Shown: piece after piece, positions 1 through 8,984 of the stretch
How the letters are laid out: each line of letters starts with the position of its first letter
How positions within the stretch are numbered: the stretch's first letter is position 1
Assembly (NCBI GenBank): GCA_001602415.1
Contig: CP012155.1
Location: 124,001 to 188,000 of the forward strand
Length of the DNA stretch: 64,000 nt
Source of the DNA: Bacteroidetes bacterium UKL13-3
Lineage (GTDB): Bacteria > Bacteroidota > Bacteroidia > UKL13-3
Reading direction: 5' to 3'
Notes under the pieces: model-generated
The model's database searches: none
The model's input: the letters and a program-made list of their open reading frames with translations, nothing else
Told to the model about the DNA's origin: nothing
Position numbers and translations under genes: made by a program

Positions 1-138
1 ATAGGCACTTATAACAGTTCCGTTAGGTTGTGTTAATTGAATAAGATCGGGATAAGCCGAGCAGTTTGAACGTTGCGCAACAGCAATATTGCCAAGCAAC
101 AGCAACGCAATCAATAGAATAGTATATGTTTTTTTCAT
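1..138 (-). CDS. Secreted protein, N-terminal fragment (runs off window)
   Basis: A minus-strand reading frame opens at an ATG (136-138) and stays open to the window edge, giving 46 residues. It starts with MKKTYTILLIALLLLGNIAVAQ, cut here to its pattern: two lysines, a hydrophobic run and an AQ signal-peptidase-like site, so it is a Sec-exported protein. The mature part begins RSNCSAYPDLIQLTQPNGT. A 'TQPNGT..SAY' segment just after the signal peptide resembles the start of M6-type secreted metalloproteases, but too little is present to name it. It is divergent from the ferredoxin-NADP reductase, with a 109-bp gap between them. The start is well supported; the function is a guess. Confidence 0.7.
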   Translation of the reverse strand, partial: MKKTYTILLIALLLLGNIAVAQRSNCSAYPDLIQLTQPNGTVISAY

Positions 139-247
139 GGTGTATTTTTAAAGACCTCTTTGAATAGCAATTAGTTGCAAAATATTTAAAAACTGTGCAA
201 ATCCAATCATAAATTGTTAATTTCGATTTCCTTATAACAAACAATAT

Positions 248-967
248 ATGAAACAGGTTTTTTACGATGCCGAAATCATTCACATTATTGATGAATCGGA
301 AGCAGTTAAACGTTTCTTTTTCCGGATGCCTCATTTAGAGAAGTTTCATTTTAAGCCAGGGCAGTTTGTTATGGTTAATCTTCCCATCGAATCTAAAATT
401 TCGTACCGCAGTTATTCCATTGCCTCAGCTCCCGGAAACGATAATGTGTTTGAATTGATTATTGTATTGAATCCTCCTGGATTAGGCACACCATACATGT
501 GGGAGAACTACAAGGTAGGAATGACCGTTCCTGTTGCCGGACCAATAGGCAAGTTTACGTTGCCCGAAAAACTTGAACACGACTTATGTTTAATTGCAAC
601 CGGTACAGGCATTGCACCGCTGCGCAGCATGTTGCATCATGTAATTAATAACGATATCGAACATCATAATATTTACATGGTGTTTGGCAGCAGGTACGAA
701 AAAGATCTTTTATACAAACAGGAAATGAACATGTTCCAAGAGCAGCATGAGAAGTTTAGGTTTATTCCGGTATTGTCCAGAGAAGATGCTTCAACCTGGA
801 ACGGACGAACAGGTTATGTTCATTCAGTATATGAAGAAATATTTGCTGATAAACGCCCCGCATCTTTTTATTTATGCGGTTGGAAAAATATGATTCTGGA
901 AGCTCGCGATCGATTGACAGGAATGGGTTATACCAAAGAGCATATCAAATTTGAATTGTACGATTAA
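248..967 (+). CDS. Ferredoxin-NADP reductase family FAD oxidoreductase
   Basis: A 239-residue flavoprotein of the ferredoxin/flavodoxin-NADP+ reductase family, expected to move electrons between NADPH and ferredoxin or flavodoxin in the cytoplasm. The N-terminal half is the FAD-binding barrel with the motif RSYSIASAP (about residues 54-62). The C-terminal half is the NAD(P)-binding fold with GTGIAPLRSM (about 118-127), and the chain ends with a short acidic tail, FELYD. Length matches the compact bacterial Fpr type. It stands alone, divergent from the secreted protein on its left; the M1 peptidase gene follows after 80 bp. The family call is firm; the redox partner cannot be read from sequence. 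Confidence 0.9.
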   Translation: MKQVFYDAEIIHIIDESEAVKRFFFRMPHLEKFHFKPGQFVMVNLPIESKISYRSYSIASAPGNDNVFELIIVLNPPGLGTPYMWENYKVGMTVPVAGPIGKFTLPEKLEHDLCLIATGTGIAPLRSMLHHVINNDIEHHNIYMVFGSRYEKDLLYKQEMNMFQEQHEKFRFIPVLSREDASTWNGRTGYVHSVYEEIFADKRPASFYLCGWKNMILEARDRLTGMGYTKEHIKFELYD

Positions 968-1047
968 TTGCCAGTGGTATCGAGTTTGTCAAAACAGTTT
1001 GCTTTATCCAATAAACTTTAGGATGTTGCATGGATAAATTCCATAGC

Positions 1048-3480
1048 ATGAAGAAGTTTTTCGTTTCCCTTTTTTGTTTAGCCACTGTATCTCTTTTGGC
1101 TCAGAATAGTTACCGCAGTTATCTAAAAGATAATCTTTCCTACCGCGAACACTCACTCGATATTACCCGCATGAAAGTGGAGGTGAGTTTTGTTCCCGAA
1201 AAGGGATTGGTGAAAGGAAAAGTAACCCACTCATTTACCGTATTGCAAAAACAAGTTGACTCAGTTTTTTTTGATGCTCCCGGTATTCAAATTAAAAACG
1301 CATCGCTCAACAATCAAACCTTGCCATTTACGATAGTTAAAACTGGTGTTTGGGTTAAACCTACTAAAGCTTTTCAGTGGGACCAAACAGGTGCTATCAC
1401 CTTTGAGTACGAGGCAACACCGCGCAAAGGAATTTATTTCATTGGGTGGAATGTTCCCGAAAATCCGGAGAAAAATCCGTTTGCCGTGCGCAATCAAATA
1501 TGGACGCAAGGTCAGGGAATTGATAACCGTTATTGGATTCCCATGTATGATGATATGAATGATAAATTCATTACCGAAACAACTATTACGTTTGACAAAA
1601 ACTATGAAGTGCTATCCAACGGTTTGTTGCAAAAGAAAACCGTGAATAAAGACAATACCATTACCTGGCAATACGCAATGACCAAACCGCATGCAGGTTA
1701 TTTATTGATGTTGGGAATAGGGAAGTATGGCATCAAAAAAACCAAGAGTGGAAAAGGTGTTCCCATGAACCAATACTATTATCCCGAGTTTGCAGATAGA
1801 GCAGAACCAACGTATCGCTATTCAGAACAAATGGTTGATTTTTTAGAACGTGAAACAGGCATTGCATATCCATGGGAAAGTTATTCGCAAATTATGGTGC
1901 AGGATTTTTTATACGGTGCCATGGAAAATACGACTGCAACGATTTTTGGAGATTTTTTTAATGTGGATGCACGTGCTTACACCGACAGAAACTATGTTGG
2001 TGTAAACTGTCACGAACTCACCCATCAGTGGTTTGGTGATTACATAACAGCCCGCGATGGCCGCGATACTTGGTTGCAAGAAAGCTACGCAACCTATTAC
2101 CCTAAAATGTTTACCCGCCAAATTTTAGGTGAAGATGAATACAATTGGCAACGTAGAGGTGAGCAAAACACAGCGTTAGAGGCAAGTAAAAAAGACCGTA
2201 ACCCTATCCGTCACTCGCAATCGGGCACGGCAAGGGTATATCCTAAGGGTTCAAATGTAATAAGCATGTTGAGTTATGTATTAGGAGATGAGCAATGGAA
2301 AAGAGCCTTAAGTCATTACCTTAAAACACATGCGTATGGCAATGTTGAAACAAATGATTTGCAACAGGCCATTCAGGATAAATTGGGAAAAGACTTAAGT
2401 TGGTTTTTTGATGAATGGTTGTTAAAAGGCGGAGAGCCTCAATACACTGTTCATTACGAAGATATTTTAAAAGCAGATGGAACACGTCATACCGAAATTG
2501 CAGTAGAACAAACGCACCAGCGTGATGAAGTTGTAGGTTTATTTAAAATGCCAATCGTGTTGGAAGTTCACTACACAGATGGTTCATTTGATAAAGTAAC
2601 AGAGTGGATTGATGAAGCATTTGAAGTAGCAAAAATTGATAACAAATTGCACAAGGAAATCGCATTTGTATTGTTTGACCCCAATTCGATGGTGCTTAAA
2701 AGTGTGGTATTTAAAAAGAACTTTGAAGAGCTGGAAGCGCAATTATTAAAAGCTCCATATATGCTCGATAGGTACGATGCACTTGTTGCACTAAAGGAAA
2801 CACCTATTGAGAAGAAACGTGATTTACTGCATGAGGTTTGGAAAAAGGAAACGTTTCACCAAATGAAAGCCGAAATTATCAATCAGCTGGCTAAAGATGA
2901 ACAAAGTGCAAGCTTGCTCCAAACTGTTTTTGCTCAACAAGCCCCAGCACCCAAATTGGCGGCTCTAAAGAGCTATAATGGCTCGGATAATACATGGAAG
3001 CAAACATTTATAAAGGCTTTGCAAGATTCCAGTTATGATGTTGTGTTGGTTTCGTTAGAAAAACTTTGCAAAACCTATCCTAAAGAGGCTTCGGCATTTT
3101 TGGCATCAACTAAAGGTGTTTATGGAATGAACAATGCAGTAGATATTAAGTGGAATGAACTTTCATACATAAGTGGAATAAACCAGCAACAAACCATTAA
3201 TAGGTTGGTTCAATATACATCACCTCAATGGGAATTTCGTACCCGTAACAATGCGTTTACATCTATAAAACCACTTGGATATTGTGATGAAAAACTTGTG
3301 GCCAATTTATTTGATGCCATGATTAGCACCAATTCTCGATTAGCGTCACCGGCTTCTCAGTTGGCAGAGTATTTGGCTCAACAAGTTGCGTATAAAAATA
3401 TGTTTGTAGAATATTATTCATCCCAAAAATGGGAAGCTTGGCAAGTTGAGTTACTCAAAAAGTACATGCCTTTTTTATAA
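1048..3480 (+). CDS. M1 family aminopeptidase, secreted
   Basis: A zinc aminopeptidase of the M1 (gluzincin) family, 810 residues from the start chosen here. The ATG at 1048 is preferred over the in-frame ATG at 1030 because it gives a clean signal peptide (MKKFFVSLFCLATVSLLAQ), so the enzyme should be exported. Diagnostic motifs are the substrate-binding GAMEN (about residue 290) and the zinc site HELTHQWFGD (His about 322), with the downstream glutamate in WLQESYATYY. A long C-terminal helical region follows, typical for the family. It trims N-terminal residues from peptides, probably in the periplasm. No operon partner is obvious; the sigma-factor operon starts about 130 bp downstream. Confidence 0.93.
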   Translation: MKKFFVSLFCLATVSLLAQNSYRSYLKDNLSYREHSLDITRMKVEVSFVPEKGLVKGKVTHSFTVLQKQVDSVFFDAPGIQIKNASLNNQTLPFTIVKTGVWVKPTKAFQWDQTGAITFEYEATPRKGIYFIGWNVPENPEKNPFAVRNQIWTQGQGIDNRYWIPMYDDMNDKFITETTITFDKNYEVLSNGLLQKKTVNKDNTITWQYAMTKPHAGYLLMLGIGKYGIKKTKSGKGVPMNQYYYPEFADRAEPTYRYSEQMVDFLERETGIAYPWESYSQIMVQDFLYGAMENTTATIFGDFFNVDARAYTDRNYVGVNCHELTHQWFGDYITARDGRDTWLQESYATYYPKMFTRQILGEDEYNWQRRGEQNTALEASKKDRNPIRHSQSGTARVYPKGSNVISMLSYVLGDEQWKRALSHYLKTHAYGNVETNDLQQAIQDKLGKDLSWFFDEWLLKGGEPQYTVHYEDILKADGTRHTEIAVEQTHQRDEVVGLFKMPIVLEVHYTDGSFDKVTEWIDEAFEVAKIDNKLHKEIAFVLFDPNSMVLKSVVFKKNFEELEAQLLKAPYMLDRYDALVALKETPIEKKRDLLHEVWKKETFHQMKAEIINQLAKDEQSASLLQTVFAQQAPAPKLAALKSYNGSDNTWKQTFIKALQDSSYDVVLVSLEKLCKTYPKEASAFLASTKGVYGMNNAVDIKWNELSYISGINQQQTINRLVQYTSPQWEFRTRNNAFTSIKPLGYCDEKLVANLFDAMISTNSRLASPASQLAEYLAQQVAYKNMFVEYYSSQKWEAWQVELLKKYMPFL

Positions 3481-3568
3481 GGAGTAAATCTTGATTTTGA
3501 ATAATATTCTTGCAATTAGATATTTTAATCACTTGGAAATCAGATATTCGTATAAATGTTTGTAGGGA

Positions 3569-3596
3569 GTGTAACTTTTGGGCTGTCTCAACCGTA
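3569..3596 (+). promoter_or_regulatory. Putative ECF-sigma promoter of the sigma factor gene
   Basis: The block GTGTAACTTTT (3569-3579) is followed 13 nt later by CGTA (3593-3596), 16 nt before the sigma-factor ATG. The same pair of blocks with a 12-nt spacer recurs upstream of the third gene of the operon (5107-5133). This -35/-10-like arrangement fits autoregulation by the encoded ECF sigma factor. The repeat is seen; the function is inferred. Confidence 0.55.
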
Positions 3597-3612
3597 ACAT
3601 CCGCACACACCA

Positions 3613-4098
3613 ATGACAGTTGCTGAATTCAATACCTGCGTAGATCAATATGCCGATAATGTTTATCGGTTTATTGTTAAGAATATACGTGATGCGGATA
3701 AGGCTCAGGATATTGTGCAGGATACGTTCGAAAAATTATGGATAAAAGTAACCGAGTTGGATGTAACGAGGGTGAAATCATATCTTTTTACAACTGCTTA
3801 CAATACCATGATTGACAGTATTCGCAGGGAAAAGTTTCAGGGCGATTTTGAACAAATTGATGAAGGTAAATATGTTTCGCAAAACAATTTTTCAGACATA
3901 AGAAGTGTGCTCACGGAAGCGTTAGGAAAACTCCCCAATATTCAACGTTCCGTAATTTTACTGCGCGATTACGAAGGGTATAGTTATGAAGAAATTGGTG
4001 AAATAACGGGTTTAAATGAGAGTCAGGTAAAAGTATACATTTACCGTGCACGGGTATTTTTAAAAGAGTATATCGGAAGTTTGGATACAGTAGTATGA
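3613..4098 (+). CDS. ECF-type RNA polymerase sigma factor
   Basis: A 161-residue sigma-70 family factor of the extracytoplasmic function type. Region 2 is visible as the stretch containing ADKAQDIVQDTFEKLWIK and the helix with YLFTTAYNTMIDSIRRE. Region 4 is the C-terminal helix-turn-helix (RDYEGYSYEEIGEITG, then ESQVKVYIYRARVFLKEYI). Length is normal for a minimal two-domain ECF factor. Its stop codon overlaps the ATG of the next gene by four bases (ATGA), so the two are translationally coupled, the usual arrangement for a sigma factor and its membrane anti-sigma factor. It probably drives its own operon through the motif at 3569-3596 and the third gene through 5107-5133. The inducing signal is unknown. 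Confidence 0.93.
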   Translation: MTVAEFNTCVDQYADNVYRFIVKNIRDADKAQDIVQDTFEKLWIKVTELDVTRVKSYLFTTAYNTMIDSIRREKFQGDFEQIDEGKYVSQNNFSDIRSVLTEALGKLPNIQRSVILLRDYEGYSYEEIGEITGLNESQVKVYIYRARVFLKEYIGSLDTVV

Positions 4099-5096
4099 GC
4101 ATCAACAAAAACAATTATGAACGCTTCCTATTGGATTACCTTGATGGCAAATTAGATGCCAATGAGGTGTCGGAAGTATTGTTGTTTTTGGAGCAACACC
4201 CTGATATAAAAGCACAATTTGAAGGTATTGCAGAGGTTCAATTAAATGACTCGATTGCTAACACTGTATCCTTTGCATATCTTAAAAAACCAGAATTTAA
4301 TGACGTGAAATCTCAATACGCGGATTTATTGGTTGCTGAATTCGAAGGAGATTTGAGCATTGCAGAGGCAGCTTTATTAGCGGAAGGAGTCATCTTATAT
4401 CCCGAAATAAAAAGAGAGAGAAAATTGTTTTCTCAAACACAATTCGTTCCCGATCACACCGTTATTTATCCGCACAAACAATCCCTAAAAAGAGGAAATG
4501 TATGGGTATTGTATCGTAACAAAATTATACGTGTTGCCGCTATGTTTTTGATGGTAGCTTCGTTGGGTTGGTATTTTTTAATACCGCAATCAAGTACTCA
4601 AATGCCAATCGCAACAATTCAAACTCAATCAACGCAACAATCCCAACTTCTACAAATTCAATCTGCACAAAAGCAACTGCATGCTGCAAAAGTTATACAA
4701 CACGTTAGCAGTAAAAAAGATAAAGGGGAGCAGAAAAAAGAGAAGCAATTGGTCATCGAAAAAAATATTCATTTTGGTGTTATAAACGAAGTTTCAACAA
4801 AAGAAATTAGGTCGGCTGCAGTAAGCATAGCTGCTCAAACCAATCAATTATTAGCGTGGATACCATATACCCAGCCTCAACAATTTACTAATGAAGAACC
4901 GGTATTCCTTAATATCAGAACATTGGCTTTAAACAAACTCAATAAACAAACCAGGCAGCTAGAGGAAAAAGCGGTTACGGCTTTATATGCTTTTAACAAA
5001 GCTGCCGGTGTAACTGTAGAAAAAAATGAAATGACTGGTAAAGTAAACAAAATAGAAATTGCTGGTTTGGATTTTGAATGGTTGCATTCAAAATAA
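4095..5096 (+). CDS. Probable membrane anti-sigma factor
   Basis: A 333-residue protein overlapping the sigma-factor gene by 4 bp. The N-terminus (FLLDYLDGKLDANEVSEVLLFLEQHP) has the pattern common at the start of Bacteroidota anti-sigma proteins; a single transmembrane helix lies near residues 150-167 (AAMFLMVASLGWYFLIP). The soluble part after it is rich in Gln, Thr and Lys and has no domain I recognise. The expected role is to hold the ECF factor at the inner membrane and release it on an envelope signal. The assignment rests on gene order, coupling and topology rather than on a strong domain match. The C-terminal part (residues 230-333) is probably the periplasmic sensor. Confidence 0.75.
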   Translation: MSINKNNYERFLLDYLDGKLDANEVSEVLLFLEQHPDIKAQFEGIAEVQLNDSIANTVSFAYLKKPEFNDVKSQYADLLVAEFEGDLSIAEAALLAEGVILYPEIKRERKLFSQTQFVPDHTVIYPHKQSLKRGNVWVLYRNKIIRVAAMFLMVASLGWYFLIPQSSTQMPIATIQTQSTQQSQLLQIQSAQKQLHAAKVIQHVSSKKDKGEQKKEKQLVIEKNIHFGVINEVSTKEIRSAAVSIAAQTNQLLAWIPYTQPQQFTNEEPVFLNIRTLALNKLNKQTRQLEEKAVTALYAFNKAAGVTVEKNEMTGKVNKIEIAGLDFEWLHSK

Positions 5097-5106
5097 TTTA
5101 ACCGAG

Positions 5107-5133
5107 GTGTAACTTTTAACAATCACATTCGTA
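5107..5133 (+). promoter_or_regulatory. Second copy of the putative ECF promoter
   Basis: GTGTAACTTTT (5107-5117) and CGTA (5130-5133) separated by 12 nt, 20 nt before the ATG of the DUF2807-type gene. It matches the site upstream of the sigma factor, so this gene is probably a direct target of the same sigma factor. Confidence 0.55.
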
Positions 5134-5153
5134 CAAATAAATAAGTAGAAATC

Positions 5154-6632
5154 ATGAAATCAATATTCGTTAAATTATTCGTTTTGTTTGGAGCTCCAAT
5201 TGTTATTATCAAGGCTGCTTCGGGGCAAAACAGTCAGCCACTTTCTGAGTTTAATAAATTAGTTGTTAGAGATGATGTTAAGGTTGAATTGGTTATTGCT
5301 GATCGTTATTCTGTATACATGGAAGGCGGATTACAAGCAGAATCATCCTTAAAAATTAATAACCAAACACTCGAATTAACGAGAGACCAAGCCAATGGTA
5401 AAACAGTGAAAGTTTTTGTTAAAAATGTAACATCCATAGTTATTGAGGATTTGGGAAGTGTTGAATCGGTTGATACATTGCGTGGAGCAAACATATCTAT
5501 TAAGATTGACGATAAGGCAAAGGCCGACCTGTTGGTTTCGGTAACAAATCTGGTTGTTGATGCTGACGGTGCCGGTATATTAACCATTGCGGGAACCACT
5601 GAAAAAGCATCTGTTAAAGTTGATGGAGGAGCTAGTGTTAAGGGAGAAGATTTGGTGTGTCAACAACTCATCATTGAAACCGATGGTATATCGAAGGCAC
5701 GGGTTCAATCTATTCAAACACTGAATGCCAAAGCAGATGGTTTGAGTTCGATACGTTTTAAAGGGGAACCTCAAAATAAAAGTTTTTCCATTGATGATTT
5801 GGCAAGCATAAAAGGCAGTAAATATGGGGATGATTATACGAGTGTTCTGAATACAGCCATAGCCGATGAAAAAGAAAATCCGTCAAACGATGGCGATACC
5901 ACTCGGGTAAAAATTGGTAAACGAAAACTCATGATTATTGAAGATAAGAAAAAGGACAAAGTATACGGTAAGGATGACGCTGAAAAAACGCACGAGATGA
6001 AATCGGTTTGGGGTGGGTTTGAATTGGGTGTTCAAGGTTTTGCAACACCAAGTATGAATGTTAGGATGCCTGCTTCACACAAGTTTTTAGAATCGAATAT
6101 CGGTAGTTCATGGTTCTTTGCGCTTAACATGGGCGATTTAGATGGTCACATCATTAAGAATAAACTTGCATTAACCACGGGCTTAGGTATTGTATGGAAC
6201 AATATTCATTTTGATGGGAATGATTATTTAACCCCTAATGCAAATACGTTAACCGCAACATCACCAAATGCCGGAACCACTTTAAGCTTGAACAAGCTAT
6301 ATACTTTTGATTTTACGGCACCTTTGTTAATTAAGTTTGCACCTGGCACAAGCAAAAAATCAAAAGGCGGATTTCATATTGCAACAGGAGCCATTGTTCA
6401 TTATTTAGCAACTTCAAGAGTGGTTACCGAAACGTCATCTGGAGGATACCACCAGCGTGTAGAAATGAACGATGATTTTAATATCAATCCATTTAGAGTT
6501 GATGCAACAGTTAGGGTTGGATATGATAGAGTGAAATTATTTGCTAACTATGCATTAACACCCTATTTCAATACCTCTAAAGCACCTGATGTACGCCTAT
6601 TTTCAGCAGGTTTAACATTAATTGGCTTTTAA
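5154..6632 (+). CDS. DUF2807 (GIN-type head) protein with C-terminal outer-membrane-like domain
   Basis: A 492-residue exported protein: signal peptide at residues 1-25 (ending ASGQ), then about 200 residues of repetitive beta structure (FNKLVVRDDVKVELVIADRY..., SVKVDGGASVKGEDL, KADGLSSIRFKG) typical of the DUF2807 / putative auto-transporter adhesin head (GIN) fold. A charged linker around residues 235-285 follows. The last 200 residues alternate aromatic and polar residues (e.g. GGFELGVQGF, DRVKLFANYALTPYF) as in a small beta-barrel or porin-like domain. It is the third gene of the sigma/anti-sigma group and has its own matching ECF promoter, so it is likely the envelope protein whose level this circuit adjusts. 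Its precise role is unknown. Confidence 0.82.
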   Translation: MKSIFVKLFVLFGAPIVIIKAASGQNSQPLSEFNKLVVRDDVKVELVIADRYSVYMEGGLQAESSLKINNQTLELTRDQANGKTVKVFVKNVTSIVIEDLGSVESVDTLRGANISIKIDDKAKADLLVSVTNLVVDADGAGILTIAGTTEKASVKVDGGASVKGEDLVCQQLIIETDGISKARVQSIQTLNAKADGLSSIRFKGEPQNKSFSIDDLASIKGSKYGDDYTSVLNTAIADEKENPSNDGDTTRVKIGKRKLMIIEDKKKDKVYGKDDAEKTHEMKSVWGGFELGVQGFATPSMNVRMPASHKFLESNIGSSWFFALNMGDLDGHIIKNKLALTTGLGIVWNNIHFDGNDYLTPNANTLTATSPNAGTTLSLNKLYTFDFTAPLLIKFAPGTSKKSKGGFHIATGAIVHYLATSRVVTETSSGGYHQRVEMNDDFNINPFRVDATVRVGYDRVKLFANYALTPYFNTSKAPDVRLFSAGLTLIGF

Positions 6633-6652
6633 CAAATTAAACCATATTGTTC

Positions 6653-6684
6653 AATCCCTTGGCGAATTATCGTCAAGGGATTTT
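6653..6684 (+). terminator. Rho-independent terminator
   Basis: AATCCCTTG (6653-6661) pairs with CAAGGGATT (6674-6682), followed by TT. It lies 20 bp after the stop codon of the DUF2807-type gene. Confidence 0.75.
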
Positions 6685-6698
6685 CCTTATACCTAATC

Positions 6699-6929
6699 AT
6701 CGTGTCATTTTATGTACATCATGCTTCGCAAAATTATGCTAGAACAGATGCTTTAGGAACAGTAGAGTATACTTCCACAATTTCGGATGCTACAAACAAC
6801 AACATTATTATAATTGTATTGGGTAATTAGTGGGGTTTATATCATTACAATTTTAACAGTATAGATAGTAAAGAGATAATGCAGCCCGAAAGCATCTTAC
6901 AGCATACCGTTACAGATATGCTTTCTTAA
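6699..6929 (+). other. Possible decayed coding fragment
   Basis: The 330 bp between the DUF2807-type gene and the metK terminator hold no intact gene. In the frame starting at 6699 the translation looks protein-like (IIVSFYVHHASQNYARTD...) for 43 codons, meets a TAG at 6828-6830, and continues protein-like (WGLYHYNFNSIDSKEIMQ) to a TAA at 6927-6929. This could be a remnant of a truncated gene with one nonsense mutation, or chance. No family is recognisable. Confidence 0.25.
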
Positions 6930-6960
6930 AGTTGTTTATAAAAATGCGTTCATTTAACAC

Positions 6961-7000
6961 AAAAAAGCCTCGAATGAATTTCTTCTTTCGAGGCTTTTTT
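6961..7000. terminator. Bidirectional terminator after metK
   Basis: GCCTCGAA (6967-6974) pairs with TTCGAGGC (6987-6994). A-runs on the left and T-runs on the right let it work on either strand. It sits 18 bp beyond the metK stop codon. Confidence 0.85.
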
Positions 7001-7018
7001 GTGTATTGGTAATGATGA

Positions 7019-8272
7019 TTATTTCAACCCAAATACTTTCTTCACTTTATCTAGAGAGTCTAGTTTTTCCCATGTAAACAACTCAACTTTCTTGGTTATT
7101 TTTTTACCATCTGGAGAAGAAAATGTTTTGGTTACCGTTTCGTTTTTGCGGCCCATGTGTCCGTATGCAGCTGTTTCGCTGTAAATAGGGTTGCGCAATT
7201 TCAAACGAGTTTCGATACCGTAAGGAGTCATATCAAAAATCTTCTCAACTTTCTTAGCAATTTCGCCATCTGTCATTTTAACCTTGGCTGTTCCGTAAGT
7301 GTTAATGTAAATACCCATAGGCTCTTTTACACCAATAGCGTATGATACTTGCACCAATACTTCCGAACATAAACCTGCAGCAACCAAGTTTTTGGCAATA
7401 TGACGGGTTGCGTATGCAGCACTTCTATCTACTTTACTTGGATCTTTACCTGAGAATGCTCCTCCTCCGTGTGCGCCTTTTCCTCCGTATGTATCAACAA
7501 TAATCTTACGGCCAGTTAATCCCGTATCACCGTGTGGTCCACCAATCACAAATTTACCTGTTGGATTAATGTGGTAGTTGATATTGTTGTTAAACAACTT
7601 AGCATATTTTTTATACTTGGTTTTAACACGCGGAATCAAAATTTCAATAATATCTTTCTTGATTTTGGCCAACATTTTTGCTTCTGTATCAAAATCGTCA
7701 TGCTGTGTAGAAACAACGATTGAATCAATACGTACAGGTTGGTTTTTATCATTGTATTCCAATGTAACCTGCGACTTAGCATCCGGGCGTAAGTATTTAA
7801 TTGCTTTATTTTCTCTGCGCAAAGCAGCAAGTTCTAACAAGATACCGTGAGCTAAATCTAAAGCAAGTGGCATGTGGTTATCGGTTTCATTGGTTGCATA
7901 ACCAAACATCATACCTTGGTCACCGGCACCTTGATCTTGTTTTTTCTTTCTATCAACACCTTGGTTGATATCAGCAGATTGTTCGTGAATAGCTGAAAGT
8001 ACACCACATGAATTTGCTTCAAACATATATTCACTCTTTGTGTAACCAATTTTTTTGATCACATCACGAGCAATAGTTTGAACATCTAAATATGCTTTTG
8101 ATTTTACTTCACCTGCCAATACAACCTGACCAGTTGTAACAAGGGTTTCGCAAGCTACTTTTGATTCAGGATCAAACGCTAAAAAATTGTCAATAAGTGC
8201 ATCCGAAATTTGATCGGCTACTTTGTCTGGGTGTCCTTCGCTTACGGACTCTGATGTGAACAAATACGACAT
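7019..8272 (-). CDS. metK: S-adenosylmethionine synthetase
   Basis: Methionine adenosyltransferase, 417 residues, makes S-adenosylmethionine from methionine and ATP, the methyl donor for the rsmH and O-methyltransferase products elsewhere in the window. The N-terminus ([25 protein letters not shown]) carries the ATP/methionine loop with the conserved His-Pro-Asp-Lys. Further family motifs are [12 protein letters not shown] (about 118-129), [21 protein letters not shown] (substrate and Mg/K binding) and [19 protein letters not shown]. It is slightly longer than the enterobacterial enzyme, as expected in this phylum. The gene is monocistronic, with its own promoter (8319-8347) and a terminator at 6961-7000. 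Confidence 0.97.
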   Translation of the reverse strand: MSYLFTSESVSEGHPDKVADQISDALIDNFLAFDPESKVACETLVTTGQVVLAGEVKSKAYLDVQTIARDVIKKIGYTKSEYMFEANSCGVLSAIHEQSADINQGVDRKKKQDQGAGDQGMMFGYATNETDNHMPLALDLAHGILLELAALRRENKAIKYLRPDAKSQVTLEYNDKNQPVRIDSIVVSTQHDDFDTEAKMLAKIKKDIIEILIPRVKTKYKKYAKLFNNNINYHINPTGKFVIGGPHGDTGLTGRKIIVDTYGGKGAHGGGAFSGKDPSKVDRSAAYATRHIAKNLVAAGLCSEVLVQVSYAIGVKEPMGIYINTYGTAKVKMTDGEIAKKVEKIFDMTPYGIETRLKLRNPIYSETAAYGHMGRKNETVTKTFSSPDGKKITKKVELFTWEKLDSLDKVKKVFGLK

Positions 8273-8318
8273 GTCGTGTTATAATTATTAAATTGTTAGT
8301 CAATCGTTAAAAGCAGGG

Positions 8319-8347
8319 CAAAAATACACTTTTACAGCAAGTTGCAA
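8319..8347 (-). promoter_or_regulatory. Bacteroidota-type promoter of metK
   Basis: On the minus strand TTG (8345-8347) is followed after 18 nt by TATTTTTG (8319-8326), matching the -33 TTG / -7 TAnnTTTG consensus. It lies 47 bp upstream of the metK ATG. Confidence 0.7.
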
Positions 8348-8397
8348 AGTCTAAAAAAATTAATCTCAAATATCATGGGAATGCTTGTAAATCCTCA

Positions 8398-8405
8398 TAA
8401 TTTTG
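8398..8405 (+). promoter_or_regulatory. -7 element of the 8412 gene
   Basis: TAATTTTG fits TAnnTTTG exactly. Transcription would start about 7 nt downstream, essentially at the ATG at 8412, implying a nearly leaderless mRNA. No TTG is found at the right -33 spacing, so the call is tentative. Confidence 0.4.
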
Positions 8406-8411
8406 AGCCGT

Positions 8412-8978
8412 ATGCAAGATTTAGAGCCACATTTTAGATGGAGAGACCTTTACCGTTCGGAGGATGATCACCTATCGCCTTTCTATGAGCGGGAGTACAG
8501 TGAGTTTGAATACACCAATCAAGTATACAATTATTTGTTGCACCCGCAGTGGGATGAATTTGGGTCCCCAACACTGTACATCAAAATTTTATTTGCCGAC
8601 TATGCGGATGGATATGCCATTATTGAAATGATTGGAGAATGGAATGATGCTGTTACTAACGATATTATGTATTTGAAACGTGATGTTGTTGAAGTATTGG
8701 CAGAAAACGGCATCAATAAGTTTATTTTAATTGGCGAAAACGTGTTGAACTTTCATACAAATGACGACAGTTACTACGAAGAGTGGTTCGAGGATGTTGA
8801 AGATGGCTGGATTGCAGCATTAAACTTTCAAGAGCATGTATTGCAAGAGTTCCGTGATGGGAATTTGGATTATTATATCAATTTTGGTGGTGAGTTGGAT
8901 AATATGATTTGGCGGAAACTGAGTCCGATGCAGGTGTTTAACCAAGTAAAATCTATTTTGGAGTTTAGGCTCAGTTAA
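8412..8978 (+). CDS. Conserved hypothetical acidic protein
   Basis: A 188-residue cytoplasmic protein with no signal peptide or membrane segment. It is rich in aromatic and acidic residues (HFRWRDLYRSEDD, YYEEWFEDVEDGWIAALNF). The frame extends upstream to a TTG at 8403, but the ATG at 8412 is preferred. It has no motif I can tie to an enzyme family; the regular alternation in the first half (TLYIKILFADYADGYAIIEMIGEW) suggests an alpha/beta fold. It lies between metK (divergent) and the T9SS protein (convergent, 6 bp gap), so context gives no pathway clue. It resembles proteins usually annotated only as hypothetical in this phylum. Confidence 0.75.
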   Translation: MQDLEPHFRWRDLYRSEDDHLSPFYEREYSEFEYTNQVYNYLLHPQWDEFGSPTLYIKILFADYADGYAIIEMIGEWNDAVTNDIMYLKRDVVEVLAENGINKFILIGENVLNFHTNDDSYYEEWFEDVEDGWIAALNFQEHVLQEFRDGNLDYYINFGGELDNMIWRKLSPMQVFNQVKSILEFRLS

Positions 8979-8984
8979 CAGATT

